This document shows positions 7,404 through 13,671 of a DNA stretch of 15,891 nt, in pieces; within the stretch, counting starts at the first letter, position 1; every line of letters starts with the position of its first letter. This DNA comes from DATLBA01 sp035527275. Lineage in GTDB: Bacteria; Planctomycetota; Phycisphaerae; FEN-1346. The notes beneath the pieces are model-generated. The model was not told where the DNA came from and did not search any database. It was given only the letters and a program-made list of their open reading frames with translations. The stretch is from contig DATLBA010000010.1 in the NCBI GenBank assembly GCA_035527275.1, forward strand, positions 1 through 15,891, given 5' to 3'. The position numbers and the translations under genes are program-made.

Positions 7404-7482
7404 ACTTTTGGGCGCTTTTTTCGACTTTTTTTCACTTTTTGGTCGGAATTGGATGCAAATTGGCCCTTTTTAACCCCCTTTT
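7404..7482. promoter_or_regulatory. Phased T-tracts, predicted bent DNA
   Basis: T-runs at 7406-7409, 7416-7421, 7426-7432, 7436-7440, 7467-7471 and 7479-7482 have centres about 9-11 bases apart, or near three helical turns across the one gap. Runs in phase with the helix bend DNA, and such sites often lie upstream of promoters or attract nucleoid proteins. The function here is inferred. Confidence 0.5.
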
Positions 7483-7527
7483 CGCACCTGTTATATTGGC
7501 AGTCCTCCATGTGTCCGCGCGCGTTTT

Positions 7528-7579
7528 CCGCCGGCGATTATGAGCATATGCTCCCAACTTGACCCTGCCGCCGGTGATT
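7528..7579. promoter_or_regulatory. Direct-repeat pair flanking a palindrome, candidate operator
   Basis: CCGCCGGCGATT (7528-7539) and CCGCCGGTGATT (7568-7579) are direct repeats 40 bases apart (about four helical turns). They differ at one base. The perfect palindrome GAGCATATGCTC lies between them at 7542-7553. The second repeat ends four bases before the -35 box of the HEPN operon promoter, where an activator or repressor would bind. No regulator gene is adjacent. Confidence 0.5.
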
Positions 7580-7583
7580 CACC

Positions 7584-7612
7584 TTGACGCACATAACACC
7601 TCGCATTATTGT
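7584..7612 (+). promoter_or_regulatory. Promoter of the HEPN-ATPase operon
   Basis: TTGACG (7584-7589, 5/6 match), a 17-base spacer and TATTGT (7607-7612, 4/6 match) give a good sigma70-type promoter. Predicted transcription starts near 7619, leaving a leader of about 180 bases before the HEPN gene. Confidence 0.6.
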
Positions 7613-7665
7613 GCACTCTCGGCAGGAAAGGGTTCCGGGCGCGGGTTAGCCGAGTTCGGTATGCC

Positions 7666-7732
7666 GTCCCCGGAATTCCCGTCCTAAGTCAGGGGGCAGG
7701 TGGAGTTAAGGTGTGTGTCACCGGAACTCGCG
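7666..7732. repeat. Pair of near-identical CCGGAA-centred 16-mers, possible REP/RAYT remnant
   Basis: GTCCCCGGAATTCCCG (7666-7681) and GTCACCGGAACTCGCG (7717-7732) match at 13 of 16 bases, 51 bases apart. In my recollection, sequence of the form GTCACCGGAACT is common next to REP-associated transposase genes. Forty bases on, the frame opening at 7775 reads MPRVA, as many such transposases do. This suggests the leader is a transposon end that now fronts the HEPN gene. Confidence 0.35.
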
Positions 7733-7798
7733 TAAACTCATTGTGAGGGGCTGGTCTAGCGATCGTTACCACGGATGCCTCGAGTGGCGGGGCTAAGC

Positions 7799-8293
7799 AT
7801 GGACAGCAAAAACTTTCTGAAGCTCAACCCCCACAAAGCCATCCGATACCTTGGCCCCATGTTGTCGCGTGCCTCGGAGAAAAGGATACGGCGGGAACTT
7901 CATGCTAACGTCAAAGCGCTAGTCCTTCTGAGTAAGACGCATTTGCGGTTTGCACGGCGTGCCACCGGACGAGGTTCATGGCGGCAAAAAGTCTCGCGCG
8001 GCTACTATGCGTGCTATATCGCGAGCCGGGCGGTCCGCCTAGCACACGACGGGACCTACGACACGGACCACAAAGACCACAAGAACATCTCGAAACTGCC
8101 GGACGATTTCCCTTCTCGTGCAACGTGGGCGGAATTCCTCACGAAGTTCCGGGGAGACAGGAATCTCGCAGATTACGATCACTCAGCCGCGGCACTGTCT
8201 CTCGAGCTGCGTGCCGATGATTATGTGCGCGAGGCGTCGTCATTCCTGAATGAGGTGAGACAGCACCTGCAATCCAAAGGAGTACTCCCATGA
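7799..8293 (+). CDS. HEPN-domain protein, putative RNase/toxin
   Basis: This is a 164-residue, mostly helical protein. The segment SRGYYACYIASRAVRLAHDG (66-85) matches the RxxYYAxxxAxRA pattern of HEPN proteins. It is followed by RNLADYDHSAA, where Arg121 and His128 form R-x6-H, the catalytic signature of HEPN ribonucleases (R-x4-6-H). The closing helix, DDYVREASSFLNEVRQHL, is also typical. HEPN proteins act as RNases in toxin-antitoxin, abortive-infection and CRISPR systems. No MNT antitoxin partner is seen; instead the gene overlaps an ATPase gene by ATGA (8290-8293). I chose the ATG at 7799 because GGGG lies seven bases upstream. The ATG at 7775 would add MPRVAGLS, which may come from a transposase start. 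The HEPN call is fairly sure; its target and activity are unknown. Confidence 0.68.
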   Translation: MDSKNFLKLNPHKAIRYLGPMLSRASEKRIRRELHANVKALVLLSKTHLRFARRATGRGSWRQKVSRGYYACYIASRAVRLAHDGTYDTDHKDHKNISKLPDDFPSRATWAEFLTKFRGDRNLADYDHSAAALSLELRADDYVREASSFLNEVRQHLQSKGVLP

Positions 8294-9825
8294 CGAATGA
8301 TGCCAAAGAATTCGCGGGACGGTTCGCAAGGATCTGCAACATTGCCCCCCCGCCCTACTCGGTCGTCGACAAGGCGGGAGAGGAATACCTTGCGCTGCAT
8401 GTGGGAACCGCGAACAAAGTCTACGAGGAGGGGTTGGCCCGCACAAACAGTGAACTTGAGAGTTCGAATGCCTTCGCAAACCGCGCCTTCCTCAAGAGGA
8501 AGCGTCCGGCCAACTGGCTAAACTCCTCTGAATGTCAGATCCTTCAAGGCCTTCTGACCGAGTCCCTCACGATTGGGAAGGCGTCGCTAGAGTCCGATTT
8601 TCACGCAAAGTCCATTCCTTTTCTGGGAGGCGAGGAGAGGCGGATCATCAACGACACTAACCACGTAGTGTTCGGCCGGCGGGGAGCTGGCAAGTCGACG
8701 CTCGTATTGCACTCATGTTTCCGCGCTCGTACAGGGAATGTGCCGTTTGCGTGGATAGCCATGCAACAGTATCAGGGGCGTGATGACTTGCTCGTTATCC
8801 CACAAGTTCTCCTTGAGATCGTGCAGGCACTGTCCTCGTGCGCCTCTTCCTTTTCACAAGACATGGAGCGGCTTAGGGACATAGCGCTCACTATGGAGGA
8901 GCAGGGCCCCGATCTGTCGTTCGCCGACATCCGCTTGGCCCTTCCCCACGTTGCTCGACACCTGCTACCACTTGTACAGGCGCGTGGGCGCCTATTTTTG
9001 TTCATCGACGACCTGCATCTGCTGCATCCTAGCGTTCAGCCGTTGTTCCTAGCTGCTCTATACTCGTTTGCCCGGGGCAACAACATCTACCTCAAGATCA
9101 CGGCCATTGAAAACCTAACGAGGCTATACGACCATCAGGAGCAGGTTGGGTTCCAAACGCCAGGGGACGCGCAGGTAATACGGCTCGATTACAACCTTGT
9201 TAATCCCGGAGCCGCCTACAAGCACATCAGCAGGATTCTTGAGAGCTACGTTACATACGTGGGCATTCCAAGCATAAAGAGCCTGTCCGCGGGCAAGAAA
9301 GTCCTGGAGCGCCTGACATGGGCATGCGCAGGAGTGCCTCGCGACGCCCTCTATATTTTCAATAACGCCATATCCAAGGCCATCTCTGCAGGCAGGACAC
9401 GTGTGTCTGTAACGGACATCAACATGGCCGCCGCAGACTCGATGATTGAGAAGGAACGCTACATCTGTGACGACGTGGAAGACGGCATGAGCGTCGTCCA
9501 CCGCATCATTGAAGACCTTAAGACGTTCTGCCTGAAGGAAATAAAGTGCAACGCGTTCCTCGTCCATATCGACGTGAGCAACCCGAAGTACGGCCTTATC
9601 CAGAAGGTAAGCGACCTACGGTTCATACATGTTCTCCACCCTGGCATCACACCCGAACGTGCCGGCGAGAAGTACCAAGTCTTCTTGCTTGACTACGCTT
9701 TCTACACCGGGTTCCGCAAGACGCCGAGTGTTAAGGAGGTGGTGTCAAAGCCAGAAATGCCACCGGCGAAACAACTCCGCAAACTGAAGAGATACGATTA
9801 CGAGCATAGGCTCACTGTCCCTTAG
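8290..9825 (+). CDS. AAA+/ORC-like ATPase, partner of the HEPN protein
   Basis: This is a 511-residue cytoplasmic P-loop ATPase with no signal peptide or membrane segment. A helical N-terminal region (1-115) precedes Walker A, GRRGAGKST (129-137, Lys135). Walker B is LFLFIDDLH (235-243, Asp240/Asp241). A sensor-1 strand, IYLKITAIE (266-274), and GVPRDA (348-353), the sensor-2 GxPR form seen in ORC/Cdc6-type and STAND-like ATPases, follow. Residues 365-480 form a C-terminal part (winged-helix-like, then KYQVFLLDYAFYTGFRK) that I cannot name. A basic tail ends the protein. The start ATG overlaps the HEPN stop, so the two are made together. By analogy with other defence ATPases it may sense a signal and control the HEPN nuclease. 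That role is inference; I recognise no named system. Confidence 0.72.
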   Translation: MTNDAKEFAGRFARICNIAPPPYSVVDKAGEEYLALHVGTANKVYEEGLARTNSELESSNAFANRAFLKRKRPANWLNSSECQILQGLLTESLTIGKASLESDFHAKSIPFLGGEERRIINDTNHVVFGRRGAGKSTLVLHSCFRARTGNVPFAWIAMQQYQGRDDLLVIPQVLLEIVQALSSCASSFSQDMERLRDIALTMEEQGPDLSFADIRLALPHVARHLLPLVQARGRLFLFIDDLHLLHPSVQPLFLAALYSFARGNNIYLKITAIENLTRLYDHQEQVGFQTPGDAQVIRLDYNLVNPGAAYKHISRILESYVTYVGIPSIKSLSAGKKVLERLTWACAGVPRDALYIFNNAISKAISAGRTRVSVTDINMAAADSMIEKERYICDDVEDGMSVVHRIIEDLKTFCLKEIKCNAFLVHIDVSNPKYGLIQKVSDLRFIHVLHPGITPERAGEKYQVFLLDYAFYTGFRKTPSVKEVVSKPEMPPAKQLRKLKRYDYEHRLTVP

Positions 9826-10120
9826 GTTGTGTGTAGTACTCTCAGGAGGGGCGAGTAGGCCTTCGCCGTGCTCGGCCGGGAAGCCCGGAACTGCCCACAA
9901 AAAAACCCTACTTTTCACCCTGCGTCGCTCCTGCGCAAACCTCGCGGCTCCTGGAGGCCTTCTCGACGGTTTTTTCGCGTTTGTCGGTCACGCCGCGCGG
10001 CGCCTGCGCCGGGTGATCAGGCCCAGGCCGCCCAGGGCAATCAGTTTCACGCCGCACTCCCCTCGCCCAGCGCAACATTCCAATTACACTGCGCCGGCCG
10101 CATGACAACATCGTCGCCTT
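9826..10120. other. 295-bp gap between the two accessory cassettes
   Basis: The ATPase gene (plus) and the methyltransferase fragment (minus) converge here. The gap holds a small hairpin without a T-run (9876-9888) and the minus-strand PEP-CTERM-like tail at 9988-10050. CTTTTAAAAG (10118-10127), a 10-bp palindrome, spans the methyltransferase stop. Open frames on the plus strand at 9827-10140 have unnatural translations and were not called. Confidence 0.6.
9988..10050 (-). pseudogene. Orphan PEP-CTERM-like C-terminal tail
   Basis: Twenty codons before a TGA read VKLIALGGLGLITRRRRRAA, a short Gly/Leu hydrophobic stretch followed by an Arg cluster. That is the ending of PEP-CTERM sorting signals recognised by exosortase. 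The upstream frame soon meets a stop (TAA 27 codons before the end of the tail), and no PEP motif or protein body remains. I read it as the leftover 3' end of an exported protein gene cut by insertion or deletion. A chance match is possible because the segment is short. Confidence 0.4.
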
Positions 10121-10516
10121 TTAAAAGAGCCGCGCTTTAACGGCTTCAAGGCGTTTCTCGGCGGCCTTATAGTATGCCTCTTCCGTCTCGAACCCGATAA
10201 AGTTCCTCTCCCATTTGAGGGCTGCAACTCCGCTCGAACCGACGCCCATAAAGGGGTCGAGCACGAGGTCGCCCGGATTTGAGGCAATCTCGATGATGCG
10301 CTCCAAAACCCTCAAGGGTTTTTGCGTTGGATGGTGCGGATCCTTGAGCCGTTCTGCGCCCATACAGATGGGACTCTCGATGAAATTGTGCATATCTCTT
10401 TGATTACTGAAGTTCCAGGTATGGCCCTTGTTCCAACAGACGACGATGAGTTCGCAACTGTTAAGAAATCCGGCGCGTCCGATTTTCGGCGCAGGATTTG
10501 TCTTATACCACACCAT
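10121..10516 (-). pseudogene. Beta-class DNA N4/N6 methyltransferase, C-terminal half only
   Basis: The ORF encodes 131 residues, whereas enzymes of this class usually have 250-400. What remains is HPTQKP (62-67, motif X region), DPFMGVGSSG (87-96, motif I, SAM binding) and NFIGFE (105-110). In beta-class enzymes the catalytic DPPY/SPPY motif lies in the N-terminal half, and that half is missing. The frame upstream of the ATG (FDAFQF before MVWYKTNPAP) still reads like methyltransferase for a few codons, then hits a stop inside the preceding gene's end. A TGATG start/stop overlap there lies in another frame, so a deletion with frame change is likely. The gene probably belonged to the TdeIII-type restriction system. 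A split enzyme with its other half elsewhere is a remote alternative. Confidence 0.75.
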
Positions 10517-10529
10517 GAATTGGAAAGCA

Positions 10530-11249
10530 TCAAAACTTCAGTTTCTCCAATTCCAGCCGCTTCTTGTAATAATCAATCGTCTCGTCGTAATTCTTGACGA
10601 TAAACCTGTCTCGTTCAATTGAATACGGCTCGCGGCTCAAAGTATTGTGGAGTTTCTCGATGTGTTTGTCGGGTGCAATAACATAAAAATCCGTCTGAAA
10701 CTCTTTAAGCTGGTACATTCGGCTTAACGACTCGCCGAGTGTGCCGATGCTATCAACGATTTCAACGGCTCGTTTCGGAAACCGGTAACCCTTGCTTGAA
10801 AACCAGATAACATCAATTCTTTTGGCGATGCTGTTGATTTCGGGATAGGTAAAATCGGGGAAGTCTTCGATGGTAGTAAGCTGATTAATAAAGACATTCG
10901 CCTGAAACGTTGCCGTCGGGTCAGCGCAGAAAGTTATGTGGTTTTCGTAATTGCCGAGTTCAACCATTATGCCCTCCATATACGAGTGCATTCTGACTGG
11001 ATCTTTATGAATTTCTTCAATCTGCTTTTCTTCTTGGTATTCTTCCAGTGCGAAAATGCCGAAGCCGACTTTCTTAAAGCTTTCCTTGTTCTTGATTTCC
11101 CGGTACAAAACGCCGCGAATACCTGCTTTCCATTCGGGAGACGATTTTGCCGCGGGGTAATATCGCTCGATGTTGTCGTAGATATATTTCCACGAGGCAA
11201 CGCCGCCGTTATCTTTCATCAACGCTTTTATTGCATCAACTTTTGTCAT
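10530..11249 (-). CDS. Winged-helix plus nuclease-like protein, probable restriction component
   Basis: This 239-residue protein has two parts. Residues 3-70 (KVDAIKALMKDNGGVASWKY, then WKAGIRGVLYRE and KKVGFGIFALEEY) resemble the HARE-HTH/winged-helix domain found at the N-terminus of some restriction endonucleases. Residues 140-190 contain RIDVIWF, then RAVEIVDSIGTLGESLSRMYQLKEF in one run. This recalls a PD-(D/E)xK-like family in which D..W is followed by FEVEHST and RLYQL; candidate acidic residues are Asp146 and Glu163. The exact third catalytic residue is unclear. The ATG at 11249 overlaps the TdeIII stop (ATGA) and is preferred to 11276. It is followed 13 bases later by the methyltransferase fragment. 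The gene is AT-richer than its core neighbours, which fits horizontal transfer. Confidence 0.6.
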   Translation of the reverse strand: MTKVDAIKALMKDNGGVASWKYIYDNIERYYPAAKSSPEWKAGIRGVLYREIKNKESFKKVGFGIFALEEYQEEKQIEEIHKDPVRMHSYMEGIMVELGNYENHITFCADPTATFQANVFINQLTTIEDFPDFTYPEINSIAKRIDVIWFSSKGYRFPKRAVEIVDSIGTLGESLSRMYQLKEFQTDFYVIAPDKHIEKLHNTLSREPYSIERDRFIVKNYDETIDYYKKRLELEKLKF

Positions 11250-12076
11250 AGCGCGTATTGAGTTAAGCTTTGCCAAAGACTCATCTCGGCATTATTCCTG
11301 TTAAATCTCATTTTTGAAACCACGTTGCGATACGCTTCAGATACCCATTCGCAACCATGGTCGGATTGACAGACGAAATTCCAAAAATCCTTGCCAATCA
11401 AAAGCTCATCATCAGCAAAAAATTGCCTTACCCTCTGCTGTCGCCAAGGCTCGTTTTCCCCGAAGCGATTGTAAGCGGTAGCGAAAAAGATCTTTATTTG
11501 GCTTCCGGCAGGGAGCACGTTTGACAGTATTGCGAATTGCTCCAAGATGGCCTCCTTCTCCGAACGGGCCTTCTTGTTGTCGAGGTCTCCGCCTATCTTA
11601 AGCTCAATCAGATAATGGACGTGGCCGGTTGTATCAATAAGATAATAATCACTGTCGTGGCGCCTCACTCTATCCTGGGCACTCCTGCCTAGGCACCCTA
11701 TCTTTTGATAATCCTCTACCGTTGGCTGTTTTTCTCTTCGCTTATACCTTTCAAGTAGATCTGCTATCATCCTAGTCTGCTCAACACTTAGCGGGCCTTC
11801 AACATTCCTTCTGACCTCAAAACTGAGTCCTGCGATATTCATTGCTAATTTTTCAAGCATATTACCCAAAGAGCTGTCCAAGGAGCGGACTAAAGCGCCG
11901 TAATACTGTATCTCCTCGCCGAGTGCTTCAATAAATACATTGTGAATTTTCATATTGATGATGCCGTTGGGGTTATCGACCTCACCCTCATGGCGCGCCC
12001 TGAAACCCACCGCGAACGACCCCACTGCTGTATGCACCAATTGGGCAATGGTCTTTCTTGAGGGCACACTTTGCAT
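11246..12076 (-). CDS. TdeIII-family type II restriction endonuclease
   Basis: This 276-residue protein has recognisable TdeIII-family features: HNVFIEALGEEIQYYGALV, then RSLDSSLGNMLEKLAMNIAG, and FFATAYNRFGENEPW followed by RQFFADDELLIGKDFWNFVC. A PD-(D/E)xK active site is visible as Asp148 in YLIDTTG and Glu158/Lys160 in YLIELK, followed by GGDLDNKKARSEKEAILEQ. Members of this group are reported to cut GGNCC-type sites; that specificity is from family knowledge and is not shown here. The sequence looks complete. I chose the ATG at 12076 (GAGGT nine bases upstream) because the length then fits the family. Upstream in-frame ATGs at 12094, 12184 and 12319 are possible but add non-conserved residues. 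It leads the cassette; the next gene overlaps by ATGA. Confidence 0.82.
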   Translation of the reverse strand: MQSVPSRKTIAQLVHTAVGSFAVGFRARHEGEVDNPNGIINMKIHNVFIEALGEEIQYYGALVRSLDSSLGNMLEKLAMNIAGLSFEVRRNVEGPLSVEQTRMIADLLERYKRREKQPTVEDYQKIGCLGRSAQDRVRRHDSDYYLIDTTGHVHYLIELKIGGDLDNKKARSEKEAILEQFAILSNVLPAGSQIKIFFATAYNRFGENEPWRQQRVRQFFADDELLIGKDFWNFVCQSDHGCEWVSEAYRNVVSKMRFNRNNAEMSLWQSLTQYAL

Positions 12077-12185
12077 CGCTTTTATACCTCGCATTTCACG
12101 CTGCTCTACCTTACGGCTCGCATGAGCAGCGGTTCCCGAGCCAAGCCGGATAGGGGTGGCCTGCCCACTTGATAACGGTTTCATT

Positions 12186-12214
12186 ATGCTAAACCGCGGG
12201 CGGCGGGTTTTCAA
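12186..12214 (-). promoter_or_regulatory. Candidate promoter of the restriction cassette
   Basis: On the minus strand, TTGAAA (12209-12214, 5/6 match) is followed by 17 bases and TAGCAT (12186-12191, 4/6 match). CATAAT overlaps just downstream as an alternative -10 with a 20-base spacer. The start would be about 100 bases before the TdeIII ATG. Confidence 0.5.
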
Positions 12215-12351
12215 GGATTGATTTTCCTCTGGTCCCCGGCCAGATGCCCGGCCCCCTCCGGCCGCGCCCGGACCTGATCCAGAATCTCGTTCGTTCCCAT
12301 CGCAGGAGAATTCTCGCAAAACCCGCGACTCGATGCTACCATTTTTGCGCC

Positions 12352-13671
12352 ATGAAATGCACGCGGTCCAGCATCGGCTGGCTGATTCTCGTCAACCTGG
12401 TTTACCTCCTCGCGGCAGCGGTGGGATGGCCGGTGTACCTCTTCCTCGTCGCCACGCGCCGAAAGTACCGGACCTGCGTCTGGGAACGGTGGGGCCTCGT
12501 CCCCAACCTCCAGCCAGGCCGCAAACGCTTCTGGGTCCACGCCGTCAGCGTCGGCGAAACCGAAGCCGCGCGCACTTTCGTTCCCGCGCTCGCCGAAGCC
12601 TTCCCGGACCACGAGATTGTTATCTCCACCACCACCCTCACCGGCCGCCGGCGCGCCGAGCGGCTCTTTCCCGACCACCGAATCTTCCACTTCCCGATTG
12701 ACCTTGCGCCGTGTGTCCTCGCGGCCCTTTCGCGGATCAAACCGACGACCGTCATCCAGGTCGAATCCGAATGGTGGCCGAACTTTTTCCTCTTGACCGA
12801 GCGACTCGGTATTCCCGTCTTCGTCGTCAACCTGCGCCTGACGGAGCGCGGCCGGCGGGGATACCTTCCGATTCGCCCCCTGATGAAGCGCGTCGTGAAC
12901 AGCGCGCGGGCCATCGGCGTCCAGGCCTCCGCCTATGAAGACCGGCTCCTCAGCCTCGGCGCCGACCCCGAACGAATTCACGTGACGGGCCAGATGAAGC
13001 ACGACGGCGTCGCGTTCGCCGACACGGTCCCCGGCGCCGAGGCCTTGCGCGCGGAGATGGGGCTCGACCGCGACGCGCCGCTGGTCGTCGCGGGCAGCAC
13101 GGCCCCGGGCGAAGAGGCCGTCATCCTCGAAGCCTACCGAAAGGCCCGCAAGCGCCGTCCGGGCCTGCGCCTCGTCCTCGTGCCGCGCCGTCCGGAAAGT
13201 TTCGAGCCGGCGGCCGAAGCGATCCGAAAGGCAGGCTTCTTTCCTCTTCGCCGAAGCGCCGGCCCGGCACGCGGCGCGCCCGGCGGCGAGCCGCCCGTCA
13301 TCCTGGGCGACACGATGGGCGAACTCATGAAATGGTACGCCCTGGCGGACCTTGTCATCATCGGACGAACCTTCGTCCCCTTTGGCGGGTCGAATCCGAT
13401 GGAGCCCGGGTCTCTCGGCCGGCCTCTTCTCTGGGGGCCCCACATGTTCAACTTCCCCGTCGAGGCTTCGGCGATGCGCGAGGCGGGCGCGGCCCGCGAA
13501 GTCGCCGACGCAGACGCCCTCGCTTCGGGCGTGGACGAACTCTTGACGAATCCGGAGCGGCGCCGTCAAATGGGCGAAGCCGCACGAACCGTCATCCGCC
13601 GCATGCAGGGCGCTACGGAGCGAAACGTCCGCCTCATACAGGAGGCGCTCGCGCCCGAGGAACCACGATGA
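12352..13671 (+). CDS. waaA: 3-deoxy-D-manno-octulosonic acid (Kdo) transferase
   Basis: WaaA adds Kdo to lipid A precursor on the inner face of the cytoplasmic membrane (GT-B fold, GT30 family). The protein has 439 residues, near the family norm of about 420-430. An N-terminal membrane anchor (IGWLILVNLVYLLAAAVGWP, 8-27) is followed by RFWVHAVSVGETEAA with the catalytic Glu69. IQVESEWWPNFF and NLRLTERG are typical of the N-terminal lobe. GQMKHDG, VVAGSTAPGEE and GGSNPMEPGSLGRPLLWGPH belong to the C-terminal lobe, with GPHMFNF binding the sugar nucleotide. I chose the ATG at 12352, where the anchor begins; upstream codons from 12244 lack homology. There is no clear ribosome binding site. It overlaps proB by ATGA. 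Confidence 0.95.
   Translation: MKCTRSSIGWLILVNLVYLLAAAVGWPVYLFLVATRRKYRTCVWERWGLVPNLQPGRKRFWVHAVSVGETEAARTFVPALAEAFPDHEIVISTTTLTGRRRAERLFPDHRIFHFPIDLAPCVLAALSRIKPTTVIQVESEWWPNFFLLTERLGIPVFVVNLRLTERGRRGYLPIRPLMKRVVNSARAIGVQASAYEDRLLSLGADPERIHVTGQMKHDGVAFADTVPGAEALRAEMGLDRDAPLVVAGSTAPGEEAVILEAYRKARKRRPGLRLVLVPRRPESFEPAAEAIRKAGFFPLRRSAGPARGAPGGEPPVILGDTMGELMKWYALADLVIIGRTFVPFGGSNPMEPGSLGRPLLWGPHMFNFPVEASAMREAGAAREVADADALASGVDELLTNPERRRQMGEAARTVIRRMQGATERNVRLIQEALAPEEPR

Larger units (their letters stand above)
7019..7798. other. 780-bp non-coding region between the core genes and the HEPN operon
   Basis: No convincing gene is seen. Open frames at 7160-7360 and 7249-7473 have low-complexity translations, no ribosome binding site and no family resemblance. 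From left to right the region holds the divergent prepilin peptidase promoter, a GGCCGATT-rich stretch (7200-7345), a perfect 18-bp palindrome, phased T-tracts, a 12-bp palindrome between direct repeats, a plus-strand promoter and a 180-base leader. The leader carries two near-copies of a CCGGAA-centred 16-mer. Confidence 0.7.

Noticed and set aside
7160..7473. Two plus-strand open frames in the long non-coding stretch
   Set aside because: No ribosome binding site, odd composition, and they run through repeats and T-tracts.
7641..7710. tRNA-like start (GGGTTAGCCGAGTTCGGTA)
   Set aside because: It resembles a D-arm, but no anticodon stem, T-arm (GGTTCGAATCC type) or matching acceptor stem follows.
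9876..9888. CCGGG-AAG-CCCGG hairpin after the ATPase gene as an intrinsic terminator
   Set aside because: No T-run follows on the plus strand (an A-run follows instead), and the stem is short.
7019..12351. CRISPR array or complete insertion sequence in the accessory block
   Set aside because: No regularly spaced repeats and no transposase gene; only a possible transposase-start remnant.
12211..13569. 452-codon minus-strand open frame opposite waaA
   Set aside because: Arg/Gly/Glu-rich translation with no motifs; the plus strand encodes a clear Kdo transferase.
13332..13667. Upstream extension of the proB frame inside waaA
   Set aside because: The extra 112 residues are a shadow of waaA; homology starts after 13668, where a ribosome binding site and ATGA overlap are present.
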